From Cyclospora cayetanensis (lineage: Eukaryota; Apicomplexa; Conoidasida; Eucoccidiorida; Eimeriidae), in NCBI RefSeq assembly GCF_002999335.1, contig NW_020312712.1, forward strand, positions 124,001 through 188,000: a DNA stretch of 64,000 nt, given 5' to 3'. The first letter of the stretch is position 1. Every line of letters begins with the position of its first letter. Shown in pieces: positions 47,671 to 62,600 of this stretch. The translations under genes were made by a program, and so were the position numbers. Under the pieces are notes generated by a model. That model saw only the letters and a list, made by a program, of their open reading frames with translations, searched no databases and was not told the origin of the DNA.

Positions 47671-50600
47671 GCCAAAAGAGGCTGATGACCGTGGACAGGC
47701 TGCAGGTTTTCTTATTTCGTTATCAAGACGGCACTAAACGGGATGTGTTTTCCAGTTGATAGTGTCAGGCCAGATCCCCTGGCAGTTTTCAGGGCTGTCG
47801 GTCCTGCGCGTGAAATCTGTGTGCCATCCGGTCAAACTGCATGTGGTCAGACCAGCAATATCTATACTGATCCTTGCACATTTTTGTGGGAATGGGACCA
47901 AGCGGAGTGGTGGTTTAGTAGGTGCACAGTTTTGTTCCATGGCTTGCGTTTGGACACGTGGTCAGTTGCTTGCGGTGCATGGAACCCTATCGTGCGTTGG
48001 CGCGAGAAATACAAGTGGTTCTACTACGCGTATCTCGGCTAGGTTCTGCCAAACCTTCGATGCTAATGTAATCAGAGGGCCGCTAAATATTTGCACGTTA
48101 CATGACTCAGGAAGTATGCACTTTGCGTCCAGAGGTGTGTCGGTTGCAGGCGACAGTTGTTCCTGCAGCTTATTTACCTAGGCTAATGGCAGCACCTAGG
48201 TTTTGTGTTTTACTGTGATCGTAAGCACTGTTGCTCAGTGCAGCTGCACGGAAAGGAGTAGGCTACGCTACGCACTTAAGGTTTTTTTCCCTTGCGTAGT
48301 TAGGAAAGGTCCGTTGCTGAAGCAAAAGCAAAGCGGACAAAGGGAAGGACGGTGACATATTTGTGCTATTCGTGAATACTGTATTGTCAAGCTGGAGCTC
48401 TGCTGCATGAAGCTCATTTGAGGCGATCATGTAGTTGGTGGGAACAAATAGAAAGGAGCCTGTGTTTGGGTATGCGGTGCTTGGGTGTGGCCCTTGCGTA
48501 GCAGAAGACTATACGCAGCACTAGAGGCAGCTCGCATGCGTGATGCAGTAATGTGTGTTACTTGACATGATGTGTGCGTGTATGATGCTCGCACAAAATG
48601 TACTTGGTGTAGTCCACTTGTTGTGAATTGCCGTTTCTCATAGCATCCTCACATCTTTTGGGGAAGAGCAGAAGCTTTCCGCAGTTGTGCTTGACAAGCA
48701 CAGGGGCAATGTTCTGTCGACGGCCACTTTCAGGGGTGCTGGTTTGGGACTGTGTATAGAGAAGCCTCAATGCTTATCCTCTACGTCCATGCCGCTCTTT
48801 GCGTTTTCGTCAGTTCGGTGAGAAGGGCGACGTGACCATTTGGCAGTATTTTTTCGGCTGCGCTGTAGTATGCAGGTTGGAATATTTGGAATGTGGAGGG
48901 CGGGGAAAATTGGCAAAGGCTGCTTAGCGACTTGTATTGATGAGCCCTTGGGGTCCTTGTCTGAGGAAGGGCTTACAGTGCGGGCGGTACTGGCTGTGTT
49001 TCAGGTCGTATGCTTTTTCAGCAAACCATCCTCTGGCTGGGCTGGGCAACGGTAACGGGCTAGTTGCGTGTCACCGTTATCGGATCTGAAATGCGTTGGT
49101 GATATTAGCCTACTGCAGTCTATCTGGATGCTGCTGGCGGTCCTGCGTGTTTAGGGGTGTGCCTTATATAATTAGCAGCCACTGGTCCAAGCTACTGAAT
49201 ATACGTGTGTGCAGCACGTGGCTTTGCAAAAACCGACAGGCTGCGCTTACGAATTCGCCCAAGTAGTATGCTTAGGCGTCTACTGAGGTGACATGCGCAA
49301 CAATTTCTTTGTAAGGTGTTTTTTCGTGCCTGCTGACTCGCTTTATATTCAGCTTGGGCAATTACGAATTGCAGGTTAATTTGGTAGGGAGTGCGAATCA
49401 TGACCAGGAGCTCACTGCAGCGTGGTGCGTACTACAAATGTGATGGTTCTCACGTGTTCGTGCCCCTGGCTTAGTCGTCCTACTGGCTCTAGCTTTGTTC
49501 CAGAAGGAGGATCCTATCGGTTCCGCAAATTATATTGATGCCTTCGAAATCGCTCATGTCGGCCTGATTGTAGGGTGGAGGGTGCTCCTTTGTAATTTCC
49601 TGTAGCGCCGTTTTGCAAGTGTTCGTTGGGCAAGAGAGCAGGTAACAAATTAGTGGACGAGTTAGTGTGGTTATATACTAGCAGGTTGAAGGGTACTGGT
49701 AGAGCATCAGACCCTGTAGTAGTGTAATTGCATGTGGATTTTTACTGCAATTGAGCTAGTCCACAACTACGTACGGTGTGAGGAGCAAGAGTCGTATGCT
49801 GGTTGCAGACCAAGCCATTTCCGTATGCTCAGAAAGTGAGTTTGGCTGCAGGTGACTGATGTTGTTTATCCGTTTGGACGCTCGTCCGCAGGTACAACGA
49901 AACAATGGCTACGGTATTAGTGGGATTTTATCCTTTGCCTTGTATGGATGTCTGAAAGCCGCCTGGCGTTTGTAGCTGTGTCTGTATGCGCACTTTCAAA
50001 GACCCAAGCAAGCATCTCATCCTGGCGAAAAGCATCTGGGAAATGTTTGTGTAGCGCAGATGTTACAGGGCAAATAAGGTGATTTCCCAATCGAACATAA
50101 TACAGGGATGTGGGAGAGTGTCGCAGCAAGTAGTATGGTGCTTTTGGAGAGTGTGCAGATCAGCATCGTGACACTGTTCGTGGTACATCTGCTAAATGCC
50201 ATGTGCGTTTCCATGTGTAACGGCAGAGAGCGTGGTACGACCTTGTCTTGGCCCAATCTGTTCCAGGCGCTTTCAGTGTTGTGTAAGGGGCAAAGGGATG
50301 GGTGCTGTGAAGAAGCATTCCAAACACTGTACTGCACATTCGCATGACTTTGGTGTCTTACTCCGCCTACATTCTGCATTCGTTGGGTATTTGTGTTGAT
50401 GAAGAGCTGCCAGTGCGGCATTGGCACGTTACGTGTGTATACTACGTGAGGAAGGCAAGGATTATGGATGATATTTATTTGAACAGAAGGTGCCATATAT
50501 AATTTTAAATAGAGCGCACTTGCTGGGTGTATTAGCTGAGAGTGGAGAAGCCTCTAACCGTTTAGTGGAATTGTCTTATGATTGGCAATGGTGAGTAGGA

Positions 50601-53600
50601 GTAGTTGCAACGTATGTGTTCTTGTCTACCCATGAGCTCAGGATGTAGGCTTTGCGTTGCCGACTGTACGCAGGAGGTCATAAATTATGACCTTGCGGCG
50701 CCTGTCTTTCTTTCAAGAGATCCCTACTGTGTGTGTGTCCATGCCGCAGCCACCAGTTTGTAGTGCTGGCTTTGGTGGTGCGTAGGTTGTCGGCATATTA
50801 AAACGTCACTAGTCAGAGCGCCAGGGGAAAGAATGCGTTCAAGTTGAGAGTGCAGACCCCACGGTGTGGTCGGCCTATTTGCCAAGGAGCGCTAGGTAGC
50901 AAGCAGTCACAGTCATAGAGGATCGGTATCCTTGTACAGATATGCGGAGTTTCTCCCCGCAGCTCTGTGACGTTGAACTTGCTCAGCGGTCTAGGCATCT
51001 TTTCTTGTTTGCTAGATGATGCGAAATAGTGAATGAGTATGTCTGCTTGCAGGTATGTTGTGCTGTACCGTAAAATGTTTGGCTGTAGGTGTAGGTTGAG
51101 CAAACTGCACAGGGTGCACAGGACTAAGAAGTGTCAGGGTGCGTTGTAGCTGGTGCCGCTCTAGGAGATGTTTCCTACTTTGCTTAGGTTGCCAGATATG
51201 CTTTGGCTTAGCTGTCGTTGTAAACAAGTTGTAGCGGACGACCCTCTGAAGGCTGCGTGCACAGGGCATTGTAGAATCAACTATTATTTTCATTTGTTTC
51301 CCTTTTGTAGGAAAACTACTTTACCAATTATGTCTGGGGCATTTGACATTGGCACGCGTGTCTTGTTGCTGTACTGGTGTAACTATTGGTACTTCAATTA
51401 CCTAGCTACGTTGGACTGCTTTTTGTGTAGGCACTACACAGTCCAGAAGCGCCGCGGAAAATGGATACATTCGGCTAGTCTCTCGCTCGAGCAGGTTCCT
51501 AGTGACACTGTGTATCCAATCCGTTTGGTCATCTGCTAAAGCCACAGTCGCATCTGTGGAGCACATGAAAGTGATTGTTGGAAAATGTTGTGATTAGCTG
51601 CTTCTGGTTGGGCGATGTTCTTGTACTAGATGTTTCTTCTCCTTGAACATGCTGATGCTGCACAAGACAGGCACACCCCAGGAGCATCCGTATAGAAGCA
51701 GCAAGCGTGCACTGACTCATGAAGACATGTTGGTGCAGGGCGTGTAGGAACCCTGTGGGGTAGCTCGGACTAGAAGGCTAGTCGGCTCCAAGAGTGAGAA
51801 CGTTATGTGGGATGGCGTTCGTAGCAGCAAGTGGGGTATGGGTCAAATCTGTGGAAACCTGGGCATTTGTCACTATCTGCGAATCCGTGGGCATTGCCAT
51901 CAGCCTGGAGGCTACCTTGGCATGCCAGCCAATGATGACCTTAATGTAAAGCCTCCACGAAGTGAACCGCAAGGAAAGGGCATCGTAGAATGCAAGCGCA
52001 ACCCACATGTTCGAAGGTGGGCATGTACTTAGCGCCATGGTCAAAAGAGCCTGAGGGCCGTGGAGTGGCTACAGTTTGTTGATGACTAGCTGGTGTATTT
52101 AGTGTGACTTGTGCACTAAGAGCGCGGCTTCGCTATGTGCGGCTGAGTTGGCGGGGTCCAGCAAGTGAGTTGCGCAAAGCGAGTGCTGTTTGAGAGTGGG
52201 TGGGCAGAAGCAGTCAATGTGTACTCGGTGTTGCTTGGTATCACTGATGCCTTAGCTTTGTGATTCCCACTGTTGGTTCAGATACGCAGCCGTCAATGCC
52301 TTTCATTTGAATCCAGTATGACTCTGCTTTCCTTGGCGCGTTTAGCCGGTGCAGTAGAAGGCACAAAACGAGAGGACCTATTCAGTTAGCAGGTCCTCAG
52401 GAAGTCGGTGAAGGGTGCGGTTGCTGTGCGTAAATCTGCGCAGGTGTTGTCGTGTCAAATTGCATGAGCTCAAATCCATCATATCACTCCCTAATGTTTC
52501 ATCGTGTAAGTGCCAATGGGGCCAAGCGGAATAGCGGTTTGTTAGATGCAGGGTTTTGCTAGGGGTGTGGGGTTTGGGACATGGTTGGTTGGCTTCAGCG
52601 TTCGGTTCGTGTGTTTGCATCTGGATGACAACAACGACTGCGAATAGCTGAAAAGCTGGCTTTCGTGGTTGGGCGCCCCACGTTCCTTCTCTGTGCACTG
52701 TGGCAGCTGTCCGTATGAGGGTGAGGGCAGGGTTTGGTGTTGTGCCATCTGATGCACTTTGCTTGACGAAGATACTATGATATCACAAGACAAAGTCTTT
52801 GCCAACGTGGGTAGTGCCTGTCTTTGCTACTAACACGCGTAGGCTGACGCTAGCGCCTAGCTTCTCTGCTGCATTGTGATTGGTAGCACTATTTGCGTGC
52901 CACAGCCGTAGTAAGAGAGCAATACTGCGCACAGCGCCTGGGATGTGTTTTAATTGCGTGTTGAAGAATGGCCCATTATGGCAGCAGCCGCTCAGGGTGA
53001 CAATGTGAGGACCGCTAGGAATCAGTGCTGTGGCTAGACATTGTATTGGCGAGCTGTTGCACCGCTACATACAGCTTATTACAGGCGCGCGCGTCATAGA
53101 CGGGAATAGTGACGGGGCAGCTTTCACTTGCGTCCGACATAATGTCGTATGATGCATTTGTAGCAGAAGGCTACACTCAATGCTAGAGGCAGCAGGCATG
53201 CGGGACGCAGCAATAGATGTGCCATGACCTGATATGGGTGTAGCATGGTTGGACGAATAGCACATGGTGTGGTCCGAGTGGTGTAGATGGTCACTTATAA
53301 AAGTGGCTGTATGTCGTTCAGGGCAATTCACATGCACTCAGGGGCAGTCGTATCAGATAGGAAATGTATTATTTTTATGTGGAGGAGCTTAGTTAGGTGT
53401 GGTTGTCTGGCACAGTGTGTGCAGGTAGGCTGTAATGCTTGTCTAGCTTGTCCAGCCTGCTAATCGGATGCTGGCGAAGTTGGTCAGAGAGGTGCAGTCG
53501 TCATTCGGGATGAACTCTATAGGGTGTTCCGCTTGCTGGGTGTTGCAGGCGTTCAGAATGTGGAAGCCGAGGAAGCTGGCGAACGGAGTTCCGCCCTGTG

Positions 53601-56600
53601 CGTTGCAGAGATAGCTACTTTAAGGTTTTGACTGGCTGAGATCCAGTTCGTACGTTAACTCATTGTACTGTCGCGTGTCTGAATTAGTTTTAGGCACAAG
53701 CCAAAGTGCTAGCTATTGTGAGGAGGGCCGCAATGTTTTGAGCACAGAAGCGCTCTGCAGCCTAGCTGGATATGGCTCTTCTCCTAGTGTTAGACTGCTG
53801 CGTATATAATAAGCAGCCGGTTTGAGGAATTGAGCATTAATCCGGCAACGCGTTCCTGTGCAAAAGCAACGTGCTGCGCTTGCCGATTCTCCCAAGTAGT
53901 ATGCTTATGGGCTCAACTGAGATTCCATATGCAGCACCTCCTTTGTGAGGAGGAGTGTCGTGCGTATCATATGTGTTGGATTCATTTTCTGACAATCCGA
54001 GTTGCAGGCCGAAGTGGTTGGGAGTGCAACCCCATGAGCATGAATGCACTTCATGGTCGTGCGTCATTCGAATATGGTGGATCTCAACTGTTCTAGCCGC
54101 CGGCCTATTTAGTCGTGTTACAAGATGTGTATGGACTCTACCAAAACGCGTTTGACCCTTTTGCGCATTAGGTTGATTCTTGCGTAAATGCCTGATGCTA
54201 GCGTAAATTTGAGATGCATGATGAGCCCCTATGTGTTTTCTGCAGGACAGTGTTGTAAGTGATTTTTGGTCAACAAAACAGCAGTCATTACTAGTCTAGT
54301 TGAAGTAGTTATCCGCTAGCAGTGCAAACGGTATTCAAAGAACACCAAGCTGTCGAGCGGTAATATTGCTTGTTTTCCTTGAGCTTGCACTACGCCACAC
54401 GTGCGTAGGGTTTTGGAGGGAAGCGGGTCTGCTAGTTGCAGATCGCGGCATATGTCATAGAGCAGAAAGCGGTTCGGGCCTCAGCCGGTGGTCTCTGTTC
54501 GTCGTTTAAGATGTTCGCGCTCACCTACTAAGAGGCAATGTTTGCATCCTCAGCTTGTTGTTAGCCTCTGGTTTGTAGGGTCGTTTGAAAGCCGCGTGGC
54601 GTTTGTATGAGGTGTGGGCATTGTTCGTATTTTCAGGTTAGCCGGCAATTGCGTCCTACAAGTGAAACCATTAGGCAAGATTTTCGACTAACGAATATGC
54701 TTCAGGGCAAACTAGGCGCTTTCTCAAGCAACAAGCAAAAAGGGACTTGCGAGGATGCAGTCTCAAATGGTCCAGTGCGTTGACAGGATCTACACATCAG
54801 CAGCATGGAAATGTTGGTGAGACATGCACCAAGTTCAATGTGCGCTTCTACGTGCATCAGCAGACAGCGTAGTACGACCATGTTTTGGTCCAATCTGTTC
54901 CAAGTGCTGTTCGTGGTGCGTGAACGGCCTATTGGACTGGTGTCGCCAAGAAACTTTCCACACCCTGTGTTGTGCATCCGCATGTGCTTGTTGCCCTCTC
55001 CTGCCCACATGCTGCAAGCCGTTGCGTGATTGTGTGAATGAAGGGATGCTAGTACATCATTGACTAACTACTAATGTTTGATGCCTCATATGCGGCTAGG
55101 ATTTGCATTATATGCGTTCCAGCAGAAATTGTCATGCATCATACTGGCTGGTCTGATTATGAAACAATGAAGTTTGCAGTCAGTGGAGCAGCCGCCACCC
55201 ATTCCTTAAAATTGTGCTACGATCGGGTTTGCCAGACAGTAGTAGTTGCTGCGTACATGTCCTAATCTATCCGTAAGCTCAGGCTGTAAGCTGTTGGCGG
55301 AAAGTGTATGCGGGAGGTAATACACTGTAAGCCTGCAGCGCCTGCTTTCTATTTAAGAGATGCCTACTGTATCCATGCGGAAGCCTCTATTTTCGAGTGT
55401 CGGCTTTGGAGAGCGCCTAGGTGGACAGTGTATTGAAGCCTCACTCGTGAGCGCCAGAGTTGAACAGGCATTCGATGTTTGTATTGGGAGTGCGGAAACG
55501 ACAGTGATCAGCTTTTTTGCCATAGAAGTGCTAGGTACCAAGCAGGCGCAGTAAGCAGGGGAACGGTAGGTGGGTAGAGTTAGGTTTGCGGAATTTGTTT
55601 CTGCGTGCATGTAGCTGTTTGCAACAGCATGCTTTGCAAGCAAGGAGGTGTTACGCATAGGTGTTTGTCTGTTAAATGGTGTGGGCTGATTATGATGGAA
55701 AGAATGTTTGCTTGTGGTTATTTAGTGTTGTCTCGTAGTGCGTTTGGTTTTAGCTGAAGATCGAGCAAATTGCAGTCTTCAGAGGCCCCGAAAGGACGCA
55801 AAGTGCGTTGTAGGTGGGGCGGTTATCAGAGGTGTTTCCATGTATGTTCATGTTGCTAGCCATATCTCGGTTTAATTGTGCTTAAAGTGTATGGCGTAGA
55901 CGATGGCTGTTAAAAGAGTGTCTCCCTTGAGTCACGGTAGGAAGATTAATGACATTCGTTTGATAATCCTTTTTTCTAAAATAGCACACCATGGATTAGG
56001 AGTACACTGTGTGGCGTGTTCTGAACGTTGGTACGGGGTTGGGGTGTGAAGCGAAAAATTCACCTACACGTTAGATAACTTGGATGCAGTCTCTGGAGGC
56101 GCTACTCCGAGCAGACACTTTACCCAGCACAACTAATTCCTCTCGCACAACGTTGGTTTTGGCATGTAGCAGGCGCATGCAGTGTTTGGAGGTTGTGCTG
56201 TCGACTGTTCCAAAGTGCCTAGACCTGTGCCAGGTGTAAATATGGCTGGCACTCTAGCAGGTGCTGCAGGTTGCTGCGTACATGTGGACAACGCAGTGCT
56301 CTGAACGTGGATGAGTGGGTAGCTTTGGGGAAAGCGGCAGCTCACTGCTTCAGGGCGTCTAGAGGCAGGGACTGTGTCTGAGTTTGTAGTTGGTATGGAA
56401 TGGTGGTCGTGGGTTGTTTGGAGGATGGCAGTTGGCTGTGCAAATCTAAACGTTATTTTGTCAATAGCCCTAATTGGTTTGCTCGCACATAGTGTATGCA
56501 ATTTTGCAATTTAGCTAACTTACACTTGTTAGAGTGAATTGCATGCAAGGCAGCCAAAGGCAGTCCCGACGTGCCTGAAGGATATGAGGACCTTTGGCTT

Positions 56601-59600
56601 GTATGTTGCTTGCGCGACTTTGTAGTGACAAGTTGATGGCAATACGTTTGTTCGCGAGTTACAGTCATGCCTCCATGTGTGTAGCACGTTAGCGCTTGAT
56701 CGTAGGGTATTGTTGTGAAAATCTATTGCTGTTTGACTGCTCTTTCTGAACCGAATGTTTACTCTTTGTTGGCAAGCTGGAACCGCACGAGAAACGCAAG
56801 TCTTAAGAGGTTCTGTTTAGAAACATACAAAAGCTGATGATTCACACATCCGAGCAGGGTGCCTCGCAGCCTGTTGGGAGCATGGTGATACAGCCAACTG
56901 ATGATCATAAGGCAGCGCCTCTACAAAATGAAATGTAAGAGGCACCGCAAAGTGCATTGCAAATGCAGCTCAAGGCTGAGAAGATAGGCGTCCACATTAG
57001 CGATCTCCATGGACACTGGAGCCTGAGCACCGTGGAGTGGCTGATATTCTTTCATGCTTAAATGTACTACATAGTGCGGCATGTGCGCTGATGTTGGGGG
57101 CCTTCTCATACGTGTCTCCGTCGGCGAGGTTCAGAAAGTGGGTTGAGCAAGGTAAGTGGGGTTTGGATGTTGGGACGCAGAAGCATCCAATGTGTACCCG
57201 CTAATGTTTGACACCCCTGGCGTTTGGGCTTATGTTTCCCAGTGTGGGTTCAGAGCCGCTGCCCTCAATGCGTTTTGGTGCCAACTTTGGTAGGCTGTTG
57301 CTTTTGGCGGGGGGGAGCGGAAGGGGGGAAGCAAATCAAAGTGCGGTGCCTGTGGGAAAATCTTTGTTGGCGTCTTCGTATTCAGTTGCATGTGCTCAAA
57401 TCCCTAACATTAATACTAATCCTTACATTGGTTGTGTGGGTATGGTTCACGAGGAAAATAATTTGCTAGATATCGAGTTTTGGGGGTTTGGGGATTTTGG
57501 AAATGATGGTTCTCTATTTAGCTTTTCATGCATTTTTTTTCATCTGGATAACACAAACGAGCGCAATGCGCTGGAAAGCTGGCTTTCGTTTATGGTGCCC
57601 TGCGTTCCTTTTCTGTGTACTGTGGAATGTGTCCGTATGGCTTTCAGCGAACGGTCGGATGCTGTGCCACTTGGTCCACTTTGAGTGACAAGCACATAGT
57701 ATGATTTCGCGAGGAAAAGGCTTTTCGTCCAATGTGGGTAGTGCCTGTCTCTGCTACCAACACTCTTGGTCTGGCGCTAACACCTAGGTTCTCTGTTGTA
57801 TTGTGATCGGTAGCAATGTTGCATGGTGCTGCCGTACTATGAAACCTATGATGCGCACAGCACCTGCGGCGTGTTTCAACTGTGTGCTTATGAATGTCCC
57901 ATTGTTGCAGCAGCCACTCAGGGTGCCATGTGAGGACCGAGCAGAATTCGTGCTGGGGCTGGATGTTGTAATGGCAAGGTGTTGCACGGCTACATAGAGC
58001 TTATTACAGGCGCACACGTCATAGACGGGGATAATGGTGAGAGAGCATTTACTTGGGTACAGCACAATATGGTGTGGTGAGGTTGTGACAGAAGGCTACA
58101 CTCAAGGCTAGAGGCAGCAGGTATGCAGGAGGAAGTGATAACTGTGACTTGACCCGATTTGTGTGTGTAGCATGATCGCACTAAACGGACATGGTGTGGT
58201 CCGAATGGTGTAGATCGTAACGTTCAGTAGTGCCTGTATATCGCGCAAGGCACTGCCAATGCTCTGAGAAGCCGTTGTGACAGATGGGAAATGCAAAATT
58301 GTTTGTGGAGGACCCTAGTCAGGTGTGGCTGCCTAGCACTGTGCTTGGAGGTACGCTCTATTGCTTCCATACCTAGCCCATCCTGCCAATCGCATGTTTG
58401 TAAGGTCGGTGAGAGAGAGGTGGAATGGCCATTCGGAGTGAATTGCATAGGGGGCTGTGTTACACTGGCTGGGTGGTGAAAACATTAGGAATGTGAAGGC
58501 CGGGGAAGCTGGTGAATGCAGTTTGTCCCTGTGCGTAGAGAAAATGGCTATTGCAAGGCTTGTACTGGCTTTGTTGGAGATCGTACGGTGACTAGATTAA
58601 TCGCACGCTAACTGAACAAAGTTGAAGGCGCAAGCCGAAGTGATCTTTATTGTGCAGAGGGCTGAAATGGTTCAGGCATTTTAGCCTACTGCAGCCTGGC
58701 TGGATATAGCACTTCTAGTGTGGGAATGCGTGAAATATAATAAGCAGCAGGTGGCTCGAGATATCAAGCATACATGTGGCCACGCGTTCCTGTGCAAACG
58801 CGACACGCACGCTTGCCAATTGTCCCAAGTAGTACGCTTATGGGTTTGATCTAGCTTACCTGCGCAATACCTCCTATGTTAGTTGGCTTGTGTGCCTACT
58901 GCGTTGCCTTAAATCATCTTCGGTTATTCTGAGTTGCAGGTCGACGTCGTAGGGAGTGCACCCTCATGAGCAAGAACGAACTGCATCGTGTTATATCCTA
59001 CGCACGTAGTGGTTATCGCCTGTTTTCCTGCTGGCTTAGTTTGTCGTGCCACTTGGACTGTATGGATTTTACATGGACGCGTTGAATGTCTTTGCAAATT
59101 AGGTTGAAGCCTACGGGACTAGCTCTTGTCAAGGCCCTTATACGGTGCACGATGTTCCTCTGTGCTTTTTCCTTAGGATCGTGTTGTGAGTGTTTGTTCG
59201 GCAAGAGGTCAACAGTACATTAGTGGGTGGTTTGTTGCAGCTGTCCGCAATCAGGCTGAAGGGTATTGGGGTGTACGAAGCTGTCAAGCGGCTAAAGGCT
59301 TGCATATGGGTTTCACTGAGGTTGCACTGCGTCATAAGTTTATAGGGCGTGGCAGGGCAAGCCGTTGTGCTATCTTTGAATCGTATCATTTCTTATCTGT
59401 CAGAAAGGGTATTTTTCCGCAGGTAGTGCTCTCCGCTTTCTGTTTCCGATGTTAGAGCACAGCTACAAAGAGTCAATGGCTTTAGTATAACCATTGCATT
59501 AGCCTTTTGTTTGGGCCGTTAGCTACTGTATTTTCACGCGACGCAAGATTTAAAGTATTTTCAATATTCCCGCCAAGTATTTTATGCTAGTGCACATGTC

Positions 59601-62600
59601 GGGAAAATCTTTGGCTAACGCAAATACTACAGGGCAAACAGGGTTTTTTTTCTAAGTAACAAGCAAAGAAGGACGTGAGAGGGTACAGCAGAAATTGGTC
59701 TGGTGCTTCGGCACGATGTGCACATCAATAGCATGGCACTGCTGGTGGCACGTGTGCGAAGTGCCGTGTGCGCCTCCATGTGCGTCGGCAGGCAGCGTCG
59801 TGCAACCTTCTCTTCGGCAAATCCGTGACGACTGCTTTCCGTGTTATGTGAGCAGCCCGAGAAATTGGTGTTGCAGAGGACCTTTCCATACACTGTGTTG
59901 CCCTTTTGCATGTGGTTGCTGCTGTGTCCCGCCTGTATTCTGCATTCGTTGCGTGCTTGTGTAAATGAAGACATGCCAGTAGACCACTGACATGTTACTG
60001 GTGTGTAATGCGTAGGTAAAGGCTAGGATTTGGATTAGATATGTTTCAGCAGAAACTGTCGTGCACCTTACTAGTTAGGCTGAATATGGTCGATGTGTTT
60101 GTCGACGATATAGTAGCTTCCAGCCCTTCCTTGAAGCCATTCTATGAGTGGGTTCGCCTGCGGGAAGTAGTTGCTGCATAAGTGTCCTATTCTATCCGTG
60201 AGCTCAGAATGTAAGCTTTGGTTTGCCAAGTGCATGCAGGAGGTAGTACAATGTAGCCCCCCAGCGCCTGCTTTTTACTCAAGAGATGCCCACTGTATCC
60301 ATATAGCAGCCTGCAATTTTGAGTGTCGGCTTTGGTGGGTCCTAGGTGCGCAGCTTATCGAGGCCGTAGTAGTGAGAGCTCCAGATTAGAGCAGGCATTG
60401 GATGCTTGTATTGGGAGTGAGGAAGTGATTGTGCTTAGCTTAATCGGCAAGGTGTGCACAGTACCAAGCTGCCACAGTAGCCAGGGGATCGGTAAGTGGG
60501 TAAAGGTAGGCTTGCTAAACGTTTTCCCGCGTGTGTGTAACGATTAGCAACAGCATGATCTGCCAGCAAGGAGGTGCTACGCATACGTGCTTGTCTTTTG
60601 AATGGCGTGGGATCGTCACGATGGAACGAATGTCATCTTGCAGTTATTTTGTGCGGTCTCGTAGAGTGTTTGTTCTTCGCGGTTTTAGGGCGAGCAAACG
60701 GCCTAGGCTGTAGACGCTCTAAAATTCGCAAAATGCATTGCAGCTGGAGCAGCTGTCAGAGGCGTGTTCATGTGTTCATTTTGTCAGCCATATTTCTGCT
60801 TAGTTATGTCTGTACCCAGGGTGTTGGGGACCGCCTGAAAAAAAGCGGCTTGCGCGAGGCAGTGTAGAATGTACAATGGTATTCATTTGCTAATCCCCTT
60901 TTTAAAGGCATACCGTGGTCTAAGAGTACATTGTGTGGTGTGCCTTGAATGTTAGGTGGTCGGGATGTGAGCTGACCTATAGACTTCAACTACACGTAAA
61001 ATTGTTTGGATGTAGTGTCAAGTGGCGGTAGTCCGGACTATAGGCACTCCACACAGTATACTGGCTTCCTCACGGACAAAGTCTGGTTTGGCATGCGGAA
61101 GGCGCATGCGGTCTTTGCGTTTTGTGTTGAAGCGAATTCCAAGGTGCCTAAACCTGTGCAAAATGAAATGTTGCTGGCACTCTCGCAGGTGCTGCAGGTG
61201 GCTGCCGACATGAAGACAAGGCAATGCGTGGGTGGTGGATGAGTGGGTACCTTTTCGACAACCGGCGGTGCGCTGCGTCCGTAAGATAGCAGGCACAGCC
61301 TCCTACCGTTTGTGCGTAACATCGATCGTGGTCGAGTTGTTTAGAAGATAGCGATTTTCTGTGCAAGCACAACGAGTAAGTGGGCAATTGCCTTTCTTGG
61401 TTCACTCGCGCTTCGGGTATGAAAGTTTATAGTTCAGCTGCCTTACACTTGTCAGGGGGGATTGCGTGCAAGGCAGCCAGAGGCAGTTTCGACGTGGGTG
61501 CACGAAATGAGGACATTTGGATCATCTGTTGCTCGTGTGGCTTTCGGGTGACAGTTTGTTGGCAATGTATTTGGTTACGACTTAAAGCCATACCCTTATC
61601 TGTGGAGCACGTTACCGCTTGCCTGTAGATTCTTGTTGTGAACATGTGCTGGTGTATGAATTATCTTTCTGCACCGGATGGTTATGTACTGTGAGCAAGA
61701 TTAAAATGCATAATAAATGCAGGCCCTGCGAACGCCTGTTCAAAGCGACAATAATACAAAAGCTCCTGATGGCGCGTCCGAGCAGGATGGGTAGTAGCCT
61801 GCTAGTGGCATGATGATAGCGGTGACTGCTGCTATCATGTTAGCGGCTGTACAAGGTGAATCGTTAAGCAATGGCAATGGGGATTGCAAACCCAACTCAC
61901 GTGTGCGAAGCTAGGCGTGCGCCTTAGCCCCATCGTTGTTCAGGAGAGCCTGAGCACCGTGGAGCCGCCTTAGTCTTTAATGTTTCACTGTTTTATGTAG
62001 TGCGACCTACGCCCTGATTGGGCGGCTTTGCTCACGTGCCGCTGTGTAGGCGAATGCCTTCAAGGGGGTTCTTTGAAGGATTTGCGTTTTGGGTGTGGGC
62101 GAACAGAAGCAGCCCATGTGTACTCGGTTTTGTTCGGTGCCGCTGCTGGCTTAGATTTGTGCTTCCAAGTGTTTTATCAAACCGGCAGCCCTCATGCCTT
62201 TTGATGCAATTCCGGAAGGATGTTCCTGAGTTGGGAGGTCCTTTGAAAGCCACCGCAGGGCGCGGTTCGATTTCATAAATTTGTGTAGGTTTCGTCGTGG
62301 CACATTGCATGTTCTCAGAGCAAGAAGAACAATAACAGTACATGCACCGTATATACGCATTTGGGCAACGTATAATGGTACTTTATTAGATGTACAATCA
62401 CGTTCCATGATGTGTGCTTGGAGACATCCTCAGCGGTATTTAGTGTATGGCGTCTCTGTTCGCTTTGCCTATACGCATCGAGTGGTTCTAGCTCCCGCAA
62501 AGTGGCTAGTGTTTGCTAACGCCTCGATGCGGAATCAATTTGAAGACTGTCAAACGTTTGCGCGCTACTTGACTCAGAAAATAGGAATTTTGCTTCAAGA